Of a stretch of DNA of 64,000 nt, positions 21,284-31,925 are shown one piece after another; the first letter of the stretch is position 1; each line of letters opens with the position of its first letter. A model generated the notes under the pieces. It did not search any database. It saw only the letters and a list, made by a program, of their open reading frames with translations, and had not been told where the DNA came from. This DNA is from Catenaria anguillulae PL171 (lineage: Eukaryota > Blastocladiomycota > Blastocladiomycetes > Blastocladiales > Catenariaceae), in contig MCFL01000011.1 in NCBI GenBank assembly GCA_002102555.1, positions 186,001-250,000 of the forward strand, written 5' to 3'. The position numbers and the translations under genes are program-made.

Positions 21284-23519
21284 ATGTCCAGCTCTGTCCA
21301 ACAAGCTATCGTCGCCGGCGCCGTCTCTTCCGCCATGGTTGCCACCACCGCCATTGCCGCCAAGGCCATGCTCAAGCCTGGTGCGAGCGTCGACCCGAAC
21401 CTGCTCGTCATGATCCCTTCCGAATCCGAGTCGGAAACGCCCACCGTGCGCGCCAAGGCCGCAGAACATGGACTGCTTTCTCGCCCAGCATCCAAGGTAG
21501 ACGGATTTGAAATCAACACGGTGGCCGACTTGTTCCCTTACGCCAAGCTGCATCACCCACACACTTTGGCCATGGGCAAGCGCCGCATGCACAAGGTCCA
21601 CAAGGAAATGAAGGAGGTGACCAAGATTGTTGATGGTCAACAGGTGGTGCAAAAGCGCGAGTGGACCTACTACGAGATGGGTCCGTACTCGTGGATGACG
21701 ACCGAGGAAGTGTTGGATGCCGTGAACCGCGTGGGTGCAGGTTTGGTACATTTGGGAGTCAAGGGTGGTCAAGACAAGGTGACCATCTTCGCCGAGACTT
21801 CGTACGTCACTTCTTTTTGCCCTTGGATCCCTCACATTTATTTGCGCAGTATTCACTCACTTGCATTGCTTTTGCGATTACAGGCGCGAATGGAAGATTT
21901 TCGCTCACGGCTGCTGGTCCCAAAACATCACCATCACAACAGCATACGCAACCCTCGGCGCGGCTGCCGTCTTGCACTCTGTCAATGAAGCTGAAGTCGT
22001 TTCCCTCTTCACCAACGCATCCACCGTGCCCGTCATTCTCTCACAAGTTGTTCCCGGCGCCCACACCCTGCGCCACATTATCTACGAAGGCGACCTCGAC
22101 GACGGCGTTGCCGAAAAGGTCCCAGCCAACATCAAGCTCTTGTCGCTCGCCCAGCTCGAGGCACTCGGCACCTTGCACCCTGCGCCGCGCGCAAACGTGC
22201 AGCCGTCGGATCTGGCGTGCATCATGTACACGAGCGGGTCCACGGGCACGCCAAAGGGTGTCGAGTTGACGCACGCAAACATGATTGCGTCGGTTGCAGG
22301 CTTGTCGATCCTTGTCGAGCATCTCGTCGATGAGACCGATGTGTACCTGGCGTACCTCCCGTTGGCCCACATTCTCGAGTTGATGATTGAGTGCTACGCC
22401 ATCTACAAGGGCGTGCCCTTGGGCTATGGCTCGCCCAAGACGTTGACCGATGCCTCGATGCGCAACTGCAAGGGCGATATCAAGACGCTGCGTCCCACGG
22501 TGCTCACGGGTGTGCCCGCCGTGTGGGATTCCATCAAGAAAGGCGTCGAGACCAAGATTCGCGCCATGCCTCGCGCCGTGCAAGCAGCCTTCAACGCTGC
22601 GCAAAAGCTCAAGCAAATGCAGATCTTGCGTGGGTCCAGCTACTCGTTTGTGCCCGATTCGCTCATCTTTAACAAGGTCCGTCAAGAAACTGGCGGTCGC
22701 TTGAAGATTGCTGTGTCGGGTGGCGCTCCCCTGTCCCCAGACACGCAACTTTTCGTCGCTTCTGTCCTCTGTGACATCGTTGTGGGCTACGGATGCACGG
22801 AAAGTACAGGTCTGAGCGCAGCGCGCACGCCTGAGTTTGGATTCGCCACCAAGAATACCGGAGCACCCATGCCAAGTTTCGAGCTCAAGCTGGTCGATGT
22901 TCCCGAGGCTGGGTACCTCGCAAAGAACAACCAAGGCGAGGTTTGGCTGCGCAGTCCGGCTGTCATGCGCGGGTACTACAAGCAGCCCGAAATGACAGCC
23001 GAGGTTTTGACTCCCGATGGCTGGTACCGGACCGGCGACATTGGCCAGCTTCAACCCGACGGCACCCTCTCGATCATTGACCGCGCCAAGAACATCACCA
23101 AGCTCAGCAATGGTGAATACATTGCCCTCGAAAAGCTCGAATCCGTTTACGCCGCCTGCCACTACCTTGCCCGCGTTTGCGTGTACGCTGACTCGGACCG
23201 CAACTGCGCCATTGCCATCGGAAACCCGAACCCGCCCATGATCAAGCAGCTTGCCGCCAGTCTCGGGCTCAACACGGACGCCATGTCCATGCACGAGATT
23301 TGCGAGCACCGCGACGTCAAGGCCGGAGTCGTGCGGGATCTGGCCAAGATTGCCAAGTCCAACGGATTCGTCAGTGCCGAGTACCTCAAGGCCGTCATCT
23401 TGGACGACGAGGAGTGGACGCCGCAGTCGGGCTTGTTGACGGCCGCCATGAAGTTGCAGCGGCGGTCCATTGTCAAGAAGCACCAGCAGCAAATTGACGC
23501 CACGTATGCTTCTCTCTAA
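21284..23519 (+). CDS. Long-chain acyl-CoA synthetase
   Basis: The enzyme activates fatty acids to acyl-CoA through an acyl-adenylate. Exons 21284-21801 and 21884-23519 (donor GTACGT, acceptor TTACAG) give 717 aa. Motifs of the AMP-binding superfamily are present: IMYTSGSTGTPKGVELTH (P-loop-like), YLPLAHILELMIE, SGGAPLSPDTQLFV, GYGCTESTGLSAAR, and GWYRTGDIGQLQPDGTLSII with IDRAKNITKLSNGEYIALEK carrying the C-terminal hinge. The N-terminus IVAGAVSSAMVATTAIAAKA is hydrophobic and may anchor the enzyme. The protein ends in ASL, which is not a convincing PTS1, so location (ER, lipid droplet or mitochondrial outer membrane) is open. Confidence 0.95.
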
Positions 23520-24041
23520 AAGTTGCACGCGTGGGCCAATGACCGTCGACTGACTCGGTTGGATCATTGTCGTTACTCGTGTATGTTGGATGTTGTTGTT
23601 TTCCGTTCCGTTGGCGTGTCAGTTATCTGTTGCTTGAAGACCCCAATGCCGGGGCCAATGAGTTGATGGCCAAGTTGTGATTCATCTTTGTATTATTCCT
23701 TCCCCTTTTCTTCTGCATTATTAATTGTCATACTCCCACTTTTTGTTTTTCTTCCGAGACCTATCCTCACTTTCTTTCCTCGAGTTTGGCTTTTTGCCTG
23801 ATAGTTGTTTACTACTTTCGTATAAAACACACCATGACTACCCACCATTTCGGCAGCTCTTCTTCCGCACGCCACTAGGCCATTCTGACCCACGTCACAG
23901 CGGACGACAACATTGCGCAAACGCACTTCCATTTTTCATGCTATTGATCTGTCATGCGTGTGTATGTCTCACACATTTTTTGCAAATCTACTCGCCCATG
24001 ACTCATGACCCTGATCTCGTCCTGCAGGCCTCCACAATCGC
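23520..24041. other. Convergent intergenic region
   Basis: Two convergent genes end here. The sequence is T-rich with runs such as ccttcccctt and ttttgtttttct. No gene or stable repeat was seen. Confidence 0.4.
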
Positions 24042-24654
24042 TCATGGGTCAAACCGCCCATAATCGCACCCTTGTTCATCCGGCCGACGCAAAATCAATC
24101 TGCACTGGTCGTCCCGCGGAAACTTCTTGCACCAAACCCGACCAGCATTTTCGATGTACACGGTGCACCCGGCCCTGAAGGCCTCGGCCCGCGTCTTGAA
24201 CGACCGTTCATCGTAACCTGGGATATCATAGGCACCCAAGGGAAGGTAGTCTTGGCGATGGTACGTCTTTGCGCCGTTTTGTGGGAACGCCTGAGAAAGC
24301 ACACCAGGTCGTGTCAGTACATACGTCGGTGTCCCTGACTTGGGTACGTGACCCGCAACGCAACCGAGACCAAGTCAATCGGATTATACATACCTTGAAG
24401 TAACACATTCTCAGATCCTGCCGCCAAACGGCACCCATCTTGCCTGCTTCCCTCATGCGCGATGCACACTCGCGATAGTCGCGAGCGGGAGTTTTGCCTG
24501 CGTCAAAGGCATACGGCAGGTCGACGCCTTGGACCGACGGGAAGCAACTCGGGAAGGCCAGGCGGCGGTGCAGAGTGGAGCCGCTCGACGACGGTGCAGC
24601 GGTTGCTGGCAGAATGGCGACGAGGAGGGCGATGAGGACGAGCGACGCGTACAT
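24042..24654 (-). CDS. Small secreted Cys-containing protein, intact copy 2
   Basis: Exon 1 24654-24394 and exon 2 24290-24042 give 169 aa in frame; exon 1 has the same length (261 nt) as in the copy at 17.8 kb. The signal peptide MYASLVLIALLVAILPATAA is followed by FPSCFPSVQGVDLPYAFDAG and MGAVWRQDLRMCYFK. Exon 2 has AFPQNGAKTYHRQDY, GAYDIPGYDERSFKTR and NAGRVWCKKFPRDDQCRLIL. One Cys of the WCKKFPRC motif has become Asp, so one disulphide may be lost. The identical intron position shows common descent with the other copies. Confidence 0.75.
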
Positions 24655-25505
24655 GATGGCAGACTGGGACAAAAAGGTGATTGGCAAGGCACTGTGCAGA
24701 GCCAGCAGGGCAGGGCAACTTGATGGAGGGCGGGGGCGGTAAGTCTCTTTATATGTTGACCGTCAAGATCTCACACCGCCATGGTGCCCGTTGCCCACCA
24801 TTCACGGCAAAGACGTCTCCATCGTGTGGCGCGGCCGCCTCCTGAGTCACGCGACCGCTGCAGCACGATTGACTGGACACATGTTTCGGGCAATTCACGG
24901 TGTATCATCCGACATGTTACACAGCTCTTGGCGGCGCCGGCGGAGCACTTTCTTGATCGATGATGCATATCATATGACAGATGCGGACGATTGCGGTGAA
25001 CGCAAGTGCTCGAATGTGCCAGAACGTCACAATGAAACAACGTGGACTTACCGAAACGCTGGTCGGAGTCGGCCGCACGAGGATCGAACCAAAAGCTTGA
25101 GGCTCCAATGAAAGTCTCGACTGTGCAGTGTGATGTTCTATGTCCCACGGCCTGTGCCGGTACCTGCTCGTCCGATAGCAGTCCCCTCACTACTCCCAAA
25201 GACATCTTGTGAGTGAATTTAGGGAGATGAAGCCAATGGGCAGCGGGCCGACGGCGATGGATGAGCCGGGAGGGCCGTCGGAGAGATCAAGTGGTGAGCA
25301 TCAACGAGGGCTGGCTACATGCGGCCAGATCGGTCGCTTGGCTTTGGCAGCGAACAGATTCTCCGATCAGATGTGTGTCAACGCTTTTTGTTACTTCGCT
25401 CTTGCTCATAAAGTTACAACATCGGCGGATCTTTTATTACACAAAAACTTGAGTTGAGGCGACCGACTCTCCGCTGCATATCTCCCCACATTGGAGATAC
25501 ATCGC

Positions 25506-25950
25506 TCAACTGGATGGGCTGTTGAGACAGTGGTCAAAGTCGAGCCTGGGGAAGATCAGCGTGCAGCTGTCACAGCGCGGGAACTTCTTGCACCAATACC
25601 TGCCGCCATTTGCCACAAACGCCTTGCACCCTTCCCGGAACACATCATTGAAGGTCGTGAAGGACTTGTCATCGTAGCCGGGAATGTCAAACTTGCCGAC
25701 GGGACAAGTGGCCGGGAACAGTGCGAAGAACATCTTGGCACCGTTTTGTGGGAATGCCTGTTGCAGAGTCGCGTGGTTTCCAATATTAGTGCATTTGCTC
25801 TGAATCATGATGACGAACGAACGAAACCACCGGCATGGTAAATACCTTGAAGTAACACATTTTCTGGTCCCCCCGCCATACTGCCGCCATCTTGCGTGCT
25901 TGCCACGCACGGATCCCACAGTCGCGGGCGCTGTTTGCTGGTGTGCCCAC
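25506..25950 (-). pseudogene. 5'-truncated copy of the secreted protein family
   Basis: Exon 2 (25757-25506) is intact: FPQNGAKMFFALFPATCPVG, KFDIPGYDDKSFTTF, NGGRYWCKKFPRCDSCTLIF. The end of exon 1 (down to 25846, donor GTATTT) encodes GTPANSARDCGIRAWQARKM and AAVWRGDQKMCYFK. Upstream of the GTPA codons, at about 25950, similarity stops and sequence matching the 3' flank of another copy begins. Signal peptide and promoter are therefore missing. The reading frames themselves are still clean, so the loss appears recent. Confidence 0.65.
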
Positions 25951-25954
25951 CCTG

Positions 25955-26064
25955 CTCTATTCAACAAAGTTATTGATCACACCCAACGAAATCGAGCTTC
26001 GGGAAAATCAACTGGCAATTGACGCACTGCGGGAACGTCTTGCACCAAACCCTTCCAGCATCAC
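25955..26064 (-). pseudogene. 3'-end fragment of another secreted-family copy
   Basis: The minus strand from 26062 to the TAA at 25972-25970 encodes DAGRVWCKTFPQCVNCQLIF followed by PKLDFVGCDQ. This end and about 20 bases of its 3' flank (tgcccaccctgct) closely match the copy at 17.8 kb. Everything upstream of residue DAG is absent. It abuts the truncated exon 1 of the neighbouring copy. Confidence 0.65.
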
Positions 26065-26136
26065 ACACTACCCCAACATGACAAAGTGCTTCCTCGTGCC
26101 ATTGCCAAAGTGACGGCTGAGTACCATGTACTCTAT

Positions 26137-27279
26137 TTATTGCATCTTAAAAGTACCTGAGGATACAGCCAAATCAACGAGCAACACATCTTGGCACCCA
26201 GCTTTCTTCCACGCCGCAATGCTGCCCTTGATGTCATCTGGCCCAAGCTCCTCAAGGAGACGTGCAGCCTTGTTTGATGTCGCAAAGGGAACCTTGTTCC
26301 CAGCAACCTTCTCCAAGTGCCGTTCGAGGATCGCCGGCATCCTATCCCCAACAACCACATCCAAGATGGCCACCTGGTCCTTAATCATTTTGGCATTCCT
26401 ATTGAACTTGATGGCGAACGTGCAGACAGGCTTGTCATCATCGTCCAACTCAGCCAGCTTACGGGCACGGCCAAGGCTCAAGTCCACTTTGCCAGTGCTC
26501 CTTTCCAGAAGCCCACTGCAAATGAGTCCAGCTGCCCAAAAGATGTTGTACAGGGCCATGCGGGTTGGCCCAGTCTTCCTGCTGTCGTTCATGGGCACAG
26601 CAAAGCCGGCCTCAATCAACTGCCCACACGTTGGCGCCAAATCGTGCCCAATCCGCTTGAGCCACTTGAGAATCTCCTTGAGCACCTCCAAAACGCGACC
26701 TTGGGGTGGCTCCTCCACAAACTGGATGCCAGACTTTGAAGAATAGTGGACTTGGAACCACTCGCCTTGATGGGTAGCCAGAGACGCGGCCGCACCCTCC
26801 TCCACAGCCTTGACGAGGGCCAAGTCCGTCCCTTCTTGCCGCTTGTACAGCTCGTAAAACATCAACTCGATCATCTCCTTGTACTGGGAGGGGATCTTGC
26901 CGTCCTCGTCACGGGGCGGGATTCCGCCGGTCGGATCACACCAGTCCGGGTCGTCCATCGGAAGCAAGCTGCGCCGATGGAACTCGTGGACTTGCGCGAC
27001 AGAGACGCTACGTGGGTCCATAACGCGCATGGTGGCGCCAGATGAGCCGGTCGTGCCGTGCTCGTTGTCTTCTTTGGCCTCATCGGCCGCGTCGGCTTGG
27101 AGTTCCTCGGCCGTCGGGTTGTAACCGACCGAGTCGTCCGAGCTGGGCACGGCTGCGGCCTGGTCGGGCGGCGACGAGGTAGGCGCAGTCACGGCCGCCA
27201 CGACGGCGGCGAGCCTGGCGGAAGCATCAGCGGCGGTGGTGCGGGACGAGTGACGGGGAGTGGTCGACGAGGAGGACAT
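26137..27279 (-). CDS. Uncharacterised 380-aa protein at the left end of the Fanzor block
   Basis: Single open frame. The first 100 residues are disordered and acidic, then VSVAQVHEFHRRSLLPMDD and a folded-looking part: IPSQYKEMIELMFYELYKRQ, GEWFQVHYSSKSGIQFVEE, a helix VLEVLKEILKWLKRIGHDLA, GPTRMALYNIFWAAGLICSG and VCTFAIKFNRNAKMIKDQVA. I recognise no domain, and no nuclease, recombinase or protease motif is evident. It shares strand and a disordered-start style with the coiled-coil, USP and Fanzor genes to its right, which may be one unit. The 3' end overlaps a region of secreted-family debris. Confidence 0.6.
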   Translation of the reverse strand: MSSSSTTPRHSSRTTAADASARLAAVVAAVTAPTSSPPDQAAAVPSSDDSVGYNPTAEELQADAADEAKEDNEHGTTGSSGATMRVMDPRSVSVAQVHEFHRRSLLPMDDPDWCDPTGGIPPRDEDGKIPSQYKEMIELMFYELYKRQEGTDLALVKAVEEGAAASLATHQGEWFQVHYSSKSGIQFVEEPPQGRVLEVLKEILKWLKRIGHDLAPTCGQLIEAGFAVPMNDSRKTGPTRMALYNIFWAAGLICSGLLERSTGKVDLSLGRARKLAELDDDDKPVCTFAIKFNRNAKMIKDQVAILDVVVGDRMPAILERHLEKVAGNKVPFATSNKAARLLEELGPDDIKGSIAAWKKAGCQDVLLVDLAVSSGTFKMQ

Positions 27280-27870
27280 AATGAGTGAGTGGGACGATCA
27301 GTTTACGTCGATTGCTTTGCAAAATATTCATGGATCATTTGTTTTGACAACGAATGAAGCAAGGGATGTGAGAATGGAGTCGGCCACGGCCCACTGCCCG
27401 TTTGATGTCATTTGGGCGTCGACGTGGCAGCAACTGGCGGGATCAAATCGGTGGACCAACTCACAGCCTCGCAAGCGGTAAATAGGTAAAGGTCTCTTAG
27501 CTTACGCTTAAGCTTGCACCATCGTATACGTACGACCGTCGTCCTCGATCGATATCAGACTCAACCACCCATAGCATTGAAAATTGAAATCAACAAACAT
27601 GTTTGCCACGCACTCTGCCAAATCCGTCCTCGTGTGTTGTCATCCTCACTGTCTCACTCCGTTTCATTCTGTCGCACTGTCTTTGGCTCGGAACAGATGT
27701 CTCACCCAACTGCGCCCGTCATTATCTTCTTTCATAAATATGTAGCGCCCCTTCAGCGTCAGTGAAACCTGCGCCAAGTGCTTCCGAGGCGGTGACGACT
27801 GCATCACCCCGATTCGGGTGCGTCTTGAGTCTTGACGCTGGCTGGCATTTTCTCTCTGAGCTCACCTCAG
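27280..27870. other. Divergent intergenic region with unresolved first exon
   Basis: The region separates the minus-strand 380-aa gene from the plus-strand lysine-rich gene. The first exon of the latter should lie here, since its reading frame has no ATG downstream of the stop at 27826. A short frame from an ATG at 27699 (MSHPTAPVIIFFHKYV) is one candidate. I could not find a splice that keeps phase. Confidence 0.35.
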
Positions 27871-29059
27871 GCTGCTGCTTCACGCCTCGATCGGTTGGAT
27901 TGGATCCATTTGCTTGCACAGGCCGGAGACCTCGTCTTGTCGGAGCTCGTCCGCCTCGATTCCGGCGCAACCCTGCGTCGTTTTTCGTATGTTTCCATTT
28001 CCCTCGCTCAAGAACTTGTCTCCGTCTCTCATTTCATAACTATTCTTACCACTACTCGATTCCATCACACACAGGCACCTTGAAACCTGCGTCGGCAAGG
28101 CTGTGCACCACACCCTGCCCAACGGCAAGACTGCCCTTGCCACCCTGCACCCGCTCGACCATGAGTGGTACTGCGACCGAATCATGCGCGACCGCACGGC
28201 CATTGAGGCGTCGGCATTTTTCGAGTCGGACAAGGATGCACGCCAGCGTAAGCTGGCCGCCGTGGACTTTGAGGCGATCCGGCGTGCTCAAGCCGAGTAC
28301 GACGCGCGTGTGGTGAGTGAGGACGGCGCTGTGCGCGACAAGAAGGAGGCCACCGAGGCGACAGGCAAGCAGCGCCAAGCGATCGTTGGGGTCGACGAGC
28401 GAGCACTCTGGTCCAAGGCACTTGAACTGCATCAGCAAGTCACGGGCCCAAAGCTGTCCAAGTCGCACCCAGTGTTTGGGTGGGATGTGGTTGGGCCCGA
28501 GGTGCTCAAGTTGCGGGCCAAGCAGCAAGAGGAGGCCGAAAAGGCGGCGGCCATCAAGGCGGCGGCTGAAGCCAAGGTCTTGGCCGAGGGTGCTGCCGCC
28601 TTGGTTGGCTCATCAGCTGCTGCCGGGGGCAGTGCCGCTGAGGCCACAGGCAACGTGAGCGACGCCGATGCCGCCGGCGTTGGCAAGGGCGAGCAAGAAA
28701 ATGAGGAGCATGAGAAGGGTGAAGAGGGGACTGGGCCGCACGATCCAAAGAAGAAGGGCAAGGCGAAGGCCAAGTCGAGGGCAGTTGCGCCAGAGAGCGC
28801 AGAGGCAAGCACGTCGGCGGTGAGTGGCAGGCCGCCTGTTGACGACGAGTCTGTGGAGCCGCTCTTTGAAGGCAGTGATACTGGTCGTGTCACGCGCCAG
28901 TCCAAGAAGCGCGCACCGACGCCAAAGTCGGCGACCGAGGCATTGGAGACGGCCGCCAAGGGGACTGCCGATCACAAGCGCGGGAAGGCCTCGGGTGCTG
29001 CGAGGAGCAGCGGATCGGGTAAGGTGATGGGAGGCCCCCGGAAGAGTGGCCGTCGTTGA
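27871..29059 (+). CDS. Lysine/alanine-rich protein, 5' end unresolved
   Basis: The last exon begins at 28075 after a CACACAG acceptor and runs to the TGA at 29057-29059. The previous exon (about 27871-27986, donor GTATGT) encodes LDWIHLLAQAGDLVLSELVR and joins in phase. The N-terminal half looks folded (HLETCVGKAVHHTLPNGKTA, HPLDHEWYCDRIMRDRTAIE). After SHPVFGWDVVGPEVLKLRAK it becomes a long charged helix (EEAEKAAAIKAAAEAK) and a basic tail rich in KKKGKAKAK, resembling DNA-associated or nuclear proteins. No family is recognised. It is the only plus-strand gene in the Fanzor block. Confidence 0.5.
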
Positions 29060-29179
29060 GAGGGTTAAGCGTGGGTGTGGAGTGTGGACTCTTTTTTTCT
29101 TTGTTTATGCATGTGATTTGTGAATTTTCACTGTGCATAGCAGTTTTACAAGAAGGTCGACTATGCATTATTTACTTTA

Positions 29180-29959
29180 TCATTCACGAAACATGTGAGG
29201 GACATGCTCAACAAACAGTGAACGCAAAATCTCCTCCCTGTCCACACCCATCCCGCCGGCCTTGACCTTGCTCCAATACAGCCGCCTGATCTCTTCCTCT
29301 TCCGTCTTCACCTTTTCGCGCATTTTCGCAATCCGGTCCTTCTTGTCAGCCCATTTCACCTTCTTGTTGTTTTCCAGGGACCGAATCTCGGCCAGCTTTG
29401 GGGCAAAGTATGCCCGCAACACCTTCTGTAAACGGATGATGTAGTCGATGGGACCGTGCTCCTCCGCCTTGGTGCGCCGCATGTGCGTTGCCTGGTCCAG
29501 CGCCTCGGTCTCCCTGTAACCCTCGGAGGCCACCAAATGCCGAGCAATCCGGTTGCTCTCCTTGACAAAGCGCTTGTGGGCCTTGACCGCGCGCTCGTTG
29601 GACGAGTTGACGGCCATCTGTTGTTCGAGCTCGCGGGCATTTTTCTCGACGGCCGTGCGGTCAATGGGGGGGAGCGCAGGCGTCAGGTCGCCCACTGGCG
29701 CGCGGCGTTGGACGGGCATGGGCTCGACGTAGGACCCATGCATGGATACATTACGCGGCTTCTCGGTGAAACCGCCCTGGGCGATGCGCTCGTCGGTCGG
29801 GAAGGCCATCAAAAGTAGCGTGTCCAAGTTTGCCATCACTTGGTCCGTGAGCTGTTGAACGGTCGGTTGCTGAGCGGCTGCGGGTTGGTGGGCTGCGGCC
29901 GGGGCGGTATCGGCGGCGCCGGTAGTCTGCTGGGCGGACGAGGTCTGGACTGTGTTCAT
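29180..29959 (-). CDS. Coiled-coil-type protein, 259 aa, unknown function
   Basis: One exon from ATG 29959. The N-terminus is Gln/Ala-rich (TAPAAAHQPAAAQQP), followed by VQQLTDQVMANLDTLLLMAF and a helical charged region: VEKNARELEQQMAVNSSNER, IIRLQKVLRAYFAPKLAEIR, SLENNKKVKWADKKDRIAKM. A short C-terminal part (EEILRSLFVEHVPHMFRE) ends the protein. No catalytic motif was seen. It lies between the lysine-rich gene and the deubiquitinase in the Fanzor block. Confidence 0.55.
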   Translation of the reverse strand: MNTVQTSSAQQTTGAADTAPAAAHQPAAAQQPTVQQLTDQVMANLDTLLLMAFPTDERIAQGGFTEKPRNVSMHGSYVEPMPVQRRAPVGDLTPALPPIDRTAVEKNARELEQQMAVNSSNERAVKAHKRFVKESNRIARHLVASEGYRETEALDQATHMRRTKAEEHGPIDYIIRLQKVLRAYFAPKLAEIRSLENNKKVKWADKKDRIAKMREKVKTEEEEIRRLYWSKVKAGGMGVDREEILRSLFVEHVPHMFRE

Positions 29960-30167
29960 GATTGCTTCGATTCAGCGTAAGTGAACGATACTATTCATAT
30001 AATGATTTTGCCGATGTCAGGAAGAAGGGAGCTGGAGCTGTTGGCGCGGGGCTGGGCGTCGGCACGCAGTCTGATCATTGCTGGTCTGATCGCGAGTCAA
30101 GACAACCCGATGCGTTTGTGTATATTTTAAATAAACGGAACAAAAACAAGGGAACTGGCAAGAAAAC

Positions 30168-31569
30168 TCACGCACTCGTATCCATGGCATCCTCACCACC
30201 ACCAACAGCCCCTTCCTCACCAGCTTGCTCTCCCTGCCCCATATCCACCTTGCCCTCATTCGCTTCCTCTGCAACCTGGGCACCCGCCATGTCCGCCCGC
30301 ACATACGTCGCCAACTCCTCAAAGTAATTGACAACCGCATGCTCGGGAACCCCCTCGTACACGCTCTCGTCGTCAAGCACCATGAACCGCTGCTGGCGCA
30401 TGCTGTGCACAAAGACGACGACTACACATTATGATGCAGTCAAGAGAGAAAAAAGAATTAACCATCCGCGAGCGAATAAAAGCGCGAAAAAGCAGCAGAC
30501 ACATACGATGTCCTCGCTCGACAATGTCCTTGCCCCGCCTGTCCTTGCCCGTCACCCTGGGCACGACTGGACCCAAGTGCCTCACAAACGTGCGCAGGAC
30601 ATACATGACGCCCTTGACCGCAAAATGGCCAAAATTGGCCAACGTGTACTTGCGCGGCCTGCCGTCCGCAAAGTGCGACACGGACAGGTCGACGGCAATG
30701 AATGCCGGCAGCTGCTCGGCGTGCACGTGTGCAAAGTGCTCGGCGATCAGCGCCTGCACGTCCACGCAGCTGCCTGGGGCGAGCTCCGGGTCGACGGACA
30801 CGGCGGCAAATGGAGGAGTGTAGGGCACAACGGGCGGCGCGGTGGAGGAGGAGGACGACGTGGCGAGCATGTCGTGGTTGGGCGGGGCGAGGATGATGGC
30901 CTGGAACCGGGCCCACAGCTTGTGGAACGTGAGCTGGATGGGCGGGTCCGCAGGTTCGGATTCGTCCGAGGGCGAGCCCCTGGACGGGCTGCCTGCTGGT
31001 TCGAGTTTGTCCAGGGGCGAAACGGCCGACTCGAGTGCGTCCAAGAACAAGAGGACGAACTCCTTGCGAACCGGGCCCCGCCATGCAATCATTTGCCCAA
31101 CAATTTCGTCGAGTGCGTGCATGAACTTGACGTTCGACCCGGCATCGACATGGGCCTTGATGGCATTGTGCAGCGCCAAAAGGAAGTGCGGCCCGCCAAA
31201 GTGGACAATGGCCTGCACCAGGGCATTGGCCGCACATGCCCCCTTTTCGATGCCGGCGTAGGTGGTGTCTGTCAGCAACGACCGGCCGTCAGCGCAAGTT
31301 GCCAAACAAATGCAGGCTGGCACCAGTAACGTACACCCAAGCGGCTTCACGTCAAATGCATCGTGGATGCGTGTGTCGGTGCCGACCTTGAGCGGGTACT
31401 TTGGCTCATACTTGATGTCCAAGTACATGCTCTTGACGTCCCAGGCAGAGCCAGTCGGGCGGCGGACGGTCGGTGTCTGGGTCGAGACAGAGGCAGCAGG
31501 GGTGGCAGCGACGGCGTCGGCCCCGCCAGCACGTGCACCTTGGTTGGTCGAGGAGGGGATGGTAGACAT
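30168..31569 (-). CDS. Compact USP-type ubiquitin hydrolase, three exons
   Basis: Exons 31569-31335, 31268-30507 and 30421-30168 join to 1251 nt (416 aa) with consistent phases. After splicing, residues 76-95 read PLGYTTYAGIEKGACAANAL, matching the USP Cys box (GLxNxGNTCYxNAxLQ) with nucleophile Cys90. The His box is split by intron 2: ERGH, then LVVFVHSMRQQRFMVLDDES, giving His332 and Asp349/350 as in the family's GHYVAYV ... FDD. The middle (YTLANFGHFAVKGVMYVLR) fits the fingers/palm region. The protein is short for a USP and has an acidic tail. It probably cleaves ubiquitin or a ubiquitin-like modifier; its presence next to a Fanzor gene is unusual. Confidence 0.68.
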
Positions 31570-31781
31570 GGTGAATGCTAGGGGTTATTGGAATGCGTAT
31601 TGGCAAAGTGTCTTCATGGATGTCAGGCTGGTCACGTATGTATATGATGCGTCGTGGATCATGTCTGCTTGTCGTAGGCAGGCTCAATCGGCTCTGGCGT
31701 TGGTGTCGCTGTTGTCGCCGGTGTCGCTGTACTCGGCTGGCCGCTGGATCCAATCAATGAGTAAGTGAGTGACTCACAACT

Positions 31782-31803
31782 GGTCCAGACGTACGTCTGG
31801 ACC
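31782..31803. repeat. Perfect 22-bp palindrome
   Basis: Two 11-base arms (GGTCCAGACGT and its exact complement) meet without a spacer. It lies about 210 bases upstream of the deubiquitinase start and 920 bases beyond the Fanzor stop. It could be a protein-binding site for a symmetric dimer or an element end; it has no loop, so it is a poor terminator. Confidence 0.9.
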
Positions 31804-31811
31804 GATTTATT

Positions 31812-31925
31812 CATCCAACCGGCGGGATTCGAACTTGGGATGGTCTGTAAATAGTCTCACAGTGATTTCGCGTTGTGTGATCGACGGTAGGCACGCGTCA
31901 ACCAACCATGTTGGCACCGCCGTCC
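31812..31925 (-). other. tRNA-like relic (B-box-like motif)
   Basis: The minus strand contains AAGTTCGAATCCCGCC, close to the tRNA T-arm/B-box consensus, and about 75 bases upstream TGGTTGGTTGACGCG, resembling a tRNA-Ser/Leu D-arm. The T stem does not pair and no full cloverleaf forms, so this is not a working tRNA. It may be a tRNA-derived SINE or decayed gene. Confidence 0.3.

Noticed and set aside
22041-23567. 508-aa minus-strand open frame opposite the acyl-CoA synthetase
   Set aside because: It is the mirror of a strongly conserved coding exon, with no family match and no start context; long antisense frames are common in GC-biased coding DNA.
25060-25100. B-box-like ggatcgaacc sequence
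   Set aside because: It resembles a tRNA T-arm on the minus strand, but the stem does not pair and there is no D-arm at the right distance.
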